Below are positions 63,697 through 64,000 of a DNA stretch of 64,000 nt, piece by piece. The position numbers and the translations under genes were made by a program. The notes beneath the pieces are model-generated. The model was not told the origin of the DNA. It ran no database searches and saw nothing but the letters and a program-made list of their open reading frames with translations. Origin of the DNA: Shewanella atlantica (lineage in GTDB: Bacteria; Pseudomonadota; Gammaproteobacteria; Enterobacterales; Shewanellaceae); NCBI RefSeq assembly GCF_003966265.1, contig NZ_RXNV01000002.1, positions 62,001 to 126,000 on the forward strand. The letters run 5' to 3'. Each line of letters starts with the position of its first letter. Within the stretch, counting starts at the first letter, position 1.

Positions 63697-64000
63697 ATGT
63701 TAGATAAATTGGTTAATGGACTTGAATCCTATCTATTCAGGCATAGAGCATTTGTTATTCTTGTTTTTTTAGTCACGACAGTGTTCTTAGGCTTACAGGC
63801 AAGTAATCTAAAAATGGATGCTGCCTTTATTAAGAACATTCCGCTCAACCATACCTATATGCAGACTTACCTTAAGCACCAAAAACAGTTTGGTGGGGCT
63901 AATAGCATTATGGTTGCGGTTGAAGATACGAGTGGCGATATCTTTAACGAACGTTTCTTCGATGCGCTAAAGAATGTTCACGACCAGCTGTTTTTCATTC
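63697..64000 (+). CDS. RND-family (MMPL-like) transporter, N-terminal part
   Basis: The gene starts at ATG 63697 with a TAGGATC ribosome region and runs off the window, leaving 101 complete codons. It begins MLDKLVNGLESYLFRHRAFVILVFLVTTVFLGLQA, a first membrane helix, then a periplasmic segment with KMDAAFIKNIPLNHTY and KQFGGANSIMVAVED, matching the RND/MMPL family that accompanies DUF1302 and DUF1329. The export direction and cargo are not determinable from this part. Confidence 0.88.
   Translation, partial: MLDKLVNGLESYLFRHRAFVILVFLVTTVFLGLQASNLKMDAAFIKNIPLNHTYMQTYLKHQKQFGGANSIMVAVEDTSGDIFNERFFDALKNVHDQLFFI

Noticed and set aside
1..64000. CRISPR arrays, tRNA or rRNA genes, intact insertion sequences
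   Set aside because: No repeat-spacer pattern, cloverleaf-type gene, rRNA-like sequence or transposase frame was found.

Overview
The window reads as a chromosomal segment of a marine gammaproteobacterium, most likely Shewanella or a close relative. The evidence is gene order plus marker systems. The blocks tsaB...fadD-rnd-minEDC-ycgL-mltB-like-ycgN, dsbB/nhaB/fadR and letAB/msrC/proQ/prc keep the relative order known from enteric bacteria, and the window also carries the marine proteobacterial dedicated sortase (Pds) system, which is characteristic of Shewanella-like organisms. Species cannot be fixed from the sequence alone. Almost all of the window is coding; no rRNA, tRNA, CRISPR array or intact transposon was seen.

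Layout. 1-3983: end of a four-gene catabolic operon (glutamine-synthetase-like ligase, aldehyde dehydrogenase, iron alcohol dehydrogenase, class I glutamine amidotransferase) that looks like a gamma-glutamyl route for an amine or amino alcohol. 4196-11036: tsaB, a Gln-rich small protein overlapping an M50-type membrane peptidase, an exported methyltransferase-fold protein, an alpha/beta hydrolase, fadD and rnd. 11132-18315: minCDE (minus strand), ycgL, an MltB-like protein lacking the expected catalytic Glu, ycgN, dsbB, nhaB and fadR. 18392-24210: tamA-tamB. 24346-25410: exported isoaspartyl peptidase.

25441-31451 is the accessory part. A compact minus-strand operon of four unrecognised genes (membrane coiled-coil protein, TerB-like protein, coiled-coil protein, large protein with a hydrophobic C-terminal half) lies between the intact isoaspartyl peptidase gene and a decayed, internally deleted copy of that gene's 3' end. 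Both copies are followed by the same REP-like hairpin. This is the best candidate for an undescribed system here. Small membrane/hypothetical genes follow.

31548-39530: nucleoside phosphorylase, LysR regulator, U32-family protein, serine beta-lactamase-like hydrolase, S51-like peptidase and metC. 39642-46612: the complete Pds locus (PdsS kinase, PdsR regulator, PdsO, LPQTG sortase target, class GN sortase), divergently arranged around a region with helically phased TGCCA repeats. 46785-58825: a diguanylate cyclase, a LetB-like seven-MCE-domain protein with LetA split into two genes, yebG with a LexA box, msrC, proQ, prc, pepN and a DUF2835 gene. 59153-64000: DUF1302-DUF1329-Ycf48-like-RND genes, an envelope-export operon cut by the window end.

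Most genes are housekeeping or envelope functions. Sequence-supported regulation includes a LexA operator, a candidate FadR operator, a candidate PdsR site and several intrinsic terminators.
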